5,662 nucleotides of DNA from NCBI GenBank assembly GCA_905197435.1, contig CAJJYX010000184.1, positions 1 through 5,662 on the forward strand. Reading direction: 5' to 3'. Positions 4,414 to 5,662 of this stretch are shown here, piece by piece. Positions within the stretch are counted from its first letter, which is position 1; every line of letters starts with the position of its first letter. The DNA comes from an uncultured Bacteroides sp. (GTDB lineage: Bacteria > Bacteroidota > Bacteroidia > Bacteroidales > Bacteroidaceae). A model generated the notes under the pieces. That model did not search any database, was not told the DNA's origin, and saw only the letters and a program-made list of their open reading frames with translations. The translations under genes were made by a program, and so were the position numbers.

Positions 4414-5662
4414 ATGAGCATCAAATTCCGACTTACTGCCATGCAATTCCTGCAATTCTTTGTTTGGGGAGCATGGCTGATTTCATTAGGTGGCTACATG
4501 GGTGGCACTTTACATTTTGAAGGCGGACAAATCGGCGCAATCTTTGCAACCATGGGTATTGCCTCACTGATAATGCCCGGACTGACCGGTATCATTGCCG
4601 ACAAGTGGATAAACGCCGAACGCCTTTACGGTATACTCCACCTCATCGGTGCCGGGGCTCTGATTTATGCTTCAACTGCCACTACATACAACCACATGTA
4701 CTGGGCCATGCTACTCAACATGCTTGTTTATATGCCCACACTGTCCTTGGCCAATACTGTATCCTACAATGCACTGGAAAAATATAAGATGGACTTGGTA
4801 AAAGACTTTCCTCCCATCCGTGTATGGGGTACGGTAGGCTTTATCTGTGCCATGTGGGCTGTAGACCTGACCGGGTTTAAGGCCAATGCTGCACAACTCT
4901 ATGTGGCAGCCATATCGGCAGCCATGTTAGGGCTTTATGCTTTCACTTTGCCAGCCTGCCCTCCCATGCACTGCGAAGGGAAAACAATGCTCTCCGCTTT
5001 CGGGCTGGATGCACTGGTGTTGTTCAAGCGCAAGAAGATGGCTCTCTTCTTCCTGTTCTCCATGCTGCTGGGAGCTGCTCTTCAAATAACAAATACATAC
5101 GGTGACCTTTTCCTGGGGTCGTTTGCCTCCATACCCGAATATGCAGATTCATTCGGCGTGAAGCACTCTGTCATTCTGCTTTCCATCTCGCAAATGAGCG
5201 AAACCCTGTTCATTCTCGCCATCCCTTTCTTCCTGAAACATTTCGGAATCAAGCGTGTGATGCTTATCAGTATGTTCGCCTGGGTATTCCGTTTCGGATT
5301 ATTCGGTTTAGGCGATCCGGGCAGCGGTTTATGGATGCTCATCCTATCCATGATTGTATATGGCATGGCTTTTGACTTTTTCAATGTTTCGGGCTCATTG
5401 TTCACCGAAATGGAGGCTCATCCGAGTATTCGCGCCAGCGCACAGGGATTATTCTTTATGATGACAAACGGGTTGGGAGCAATCATAGGCGGATATGCCA
5501 GTGGCGCCGTAGTAGACGCATTCTCTGTATATGCACCCGGCGGCGGTCTGATAAGTCGTGAGTGGACACCTGTATGGCTTATATTCGCTGGTTATGCATT
5601 AGTTATTGGAATATTATTCGGAATCGTATTCCGTTACAAACATACAACGGAAAAGGAGACCG
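4414..5662 (+). CDS. nupG: NupG-type nucleoside:H+ symporter (MFS), 3' end cut by window
   Basis: The frame is open for 416 codons to the window end without a stop; E. coli NupG is 418 residues, so only a few codons should be missing. It is an inner-membrane MFS transporter of about 12 helices that would import nucleosides with protons. Similarity to NupG runs the whole length: FLQFFVWGAWLISLGGYM (12-29), IADKW (61-65), YMPTLSLANTVSY (106-118), DFPPIRVWGTVGF (131-143), LFFLFSMLLGAALQITN (211-227), SISQMSETLFILAIPFF (257-273), IVYGMAFDFFNVSGS (314-328) and IRASAQGLFFMMTNG (339-353). From my recollection of NupG structure-function work, nucleoside- and proton-linked residues correspond here to R136, T140, Q224, N227, Q260, E263, Y316 and F320, all present. 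The start is set by the promoter at 4345-4375 and by alignment with the NupG N-terminus. It is a separate unit from the rlmI operon. Confidence 0.93.
   Translation, partial: MSIKFRLTAMQFLQFFVWGAWLISLGGYMGGTLHFEGGQIGAIFATMGIASLIMPGLTGIIADKWINAERLYGILHLIGAGALIYASTATTYNHMYWAMLLNMLVYMPTLSLANTVSYNALEKYKMDLVKDFPPIRVWGTVGFICAMWAVDLTGFKANAAQLYVAAISAAMLGLYAFTLPACPPMHCEGKTMLSAFGLDALVLFKRKKMALFFLFSMLLGAALQITNTYGDLFLGSFASIPEYADSFGVKHSVILLSISQMSETLFILAIPFFLKHFGIKRVMLISMFAWVFRFGLFGLGDPGSGLWMLILSMIVYGMAFDFFNVSGSLFTEMEAHPSIRASAQGLFFMMTNGLGAIIGGYASGAVVDAFSVYAPGGGLISREWTPVWLIFAGYALVIGILFGIVFRYKHTTEKET

Overview
This window looks like chromosomal DNA from a Bacteroides-type organism (phylum Bacteroidota). Three upstream regions carry the TAnnTTTG -7 box typical of Bacteroidota primary-sigma promoters, two of them with a TTG/TTTG -33 box exactly 20 bp upstream. 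Starts lack strong Shine-Dalgarno sequences, and the gene set (DUF5063 protein, DEDDy 3'-5' exonuclease, RlmI-like methyltransferase, NupG-like permease) is familiar from that group. I see no mobile element, CRISPR array, tRNA or rRNA.

Layout. Bases 2-40 probably hold the last 12 codons of a rightward gene. A strong hairpin (63-100) separates it from a leftward two-gene operon: an exported ABM-fold monooxygenase-like protein (1361-933), then an exported carboxymuconolactone-decarboxylase/cupin fusion (924-106), 8 bp apart. A 333-bp divergent intergenic region (1362-1694) carries a promoter on each side. Rightward from it runs DUF5063 protein (1695-2249), exonuclease (2253-2873) and RlmI-like 23S rRNA methyltransferase (2916-4097). 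The last two are separated by 42 bp of short CACATT repeats and an inverted repeat that reaches into the exonuclease stop region. A weak terminator-like hairpin (4099-4131) follows. The 316-bp gap 4098-4413 is the least ordinary part: a 14-bp perfect palindrome, a -7 box, a possible 14-codon mini-ORF and an intrinsic terminator, which together look like a roughly 70-nt small RNA or attenuator leader. A separate consensus promoter then drives a NupG-type nucleoside:H+ symporter (4414 to the window end), lacking only its last few codons.

How the genes may work together. The leftward pair are probably envelope/periplasmic small-molecule (redox or detoxification) proteins of unknown substrate. 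The rightward trio combines a nuclease and an rRNA base methyltransferase with a helical protein of unknown function, suggesting RNA or translation housekeeping; this is inference from family membership and spacing. The permease imports nucleosides and has its own promoter. Most of the window is ordinary core genome; the candidate RNA cassette before nupG is the part most worth following up.
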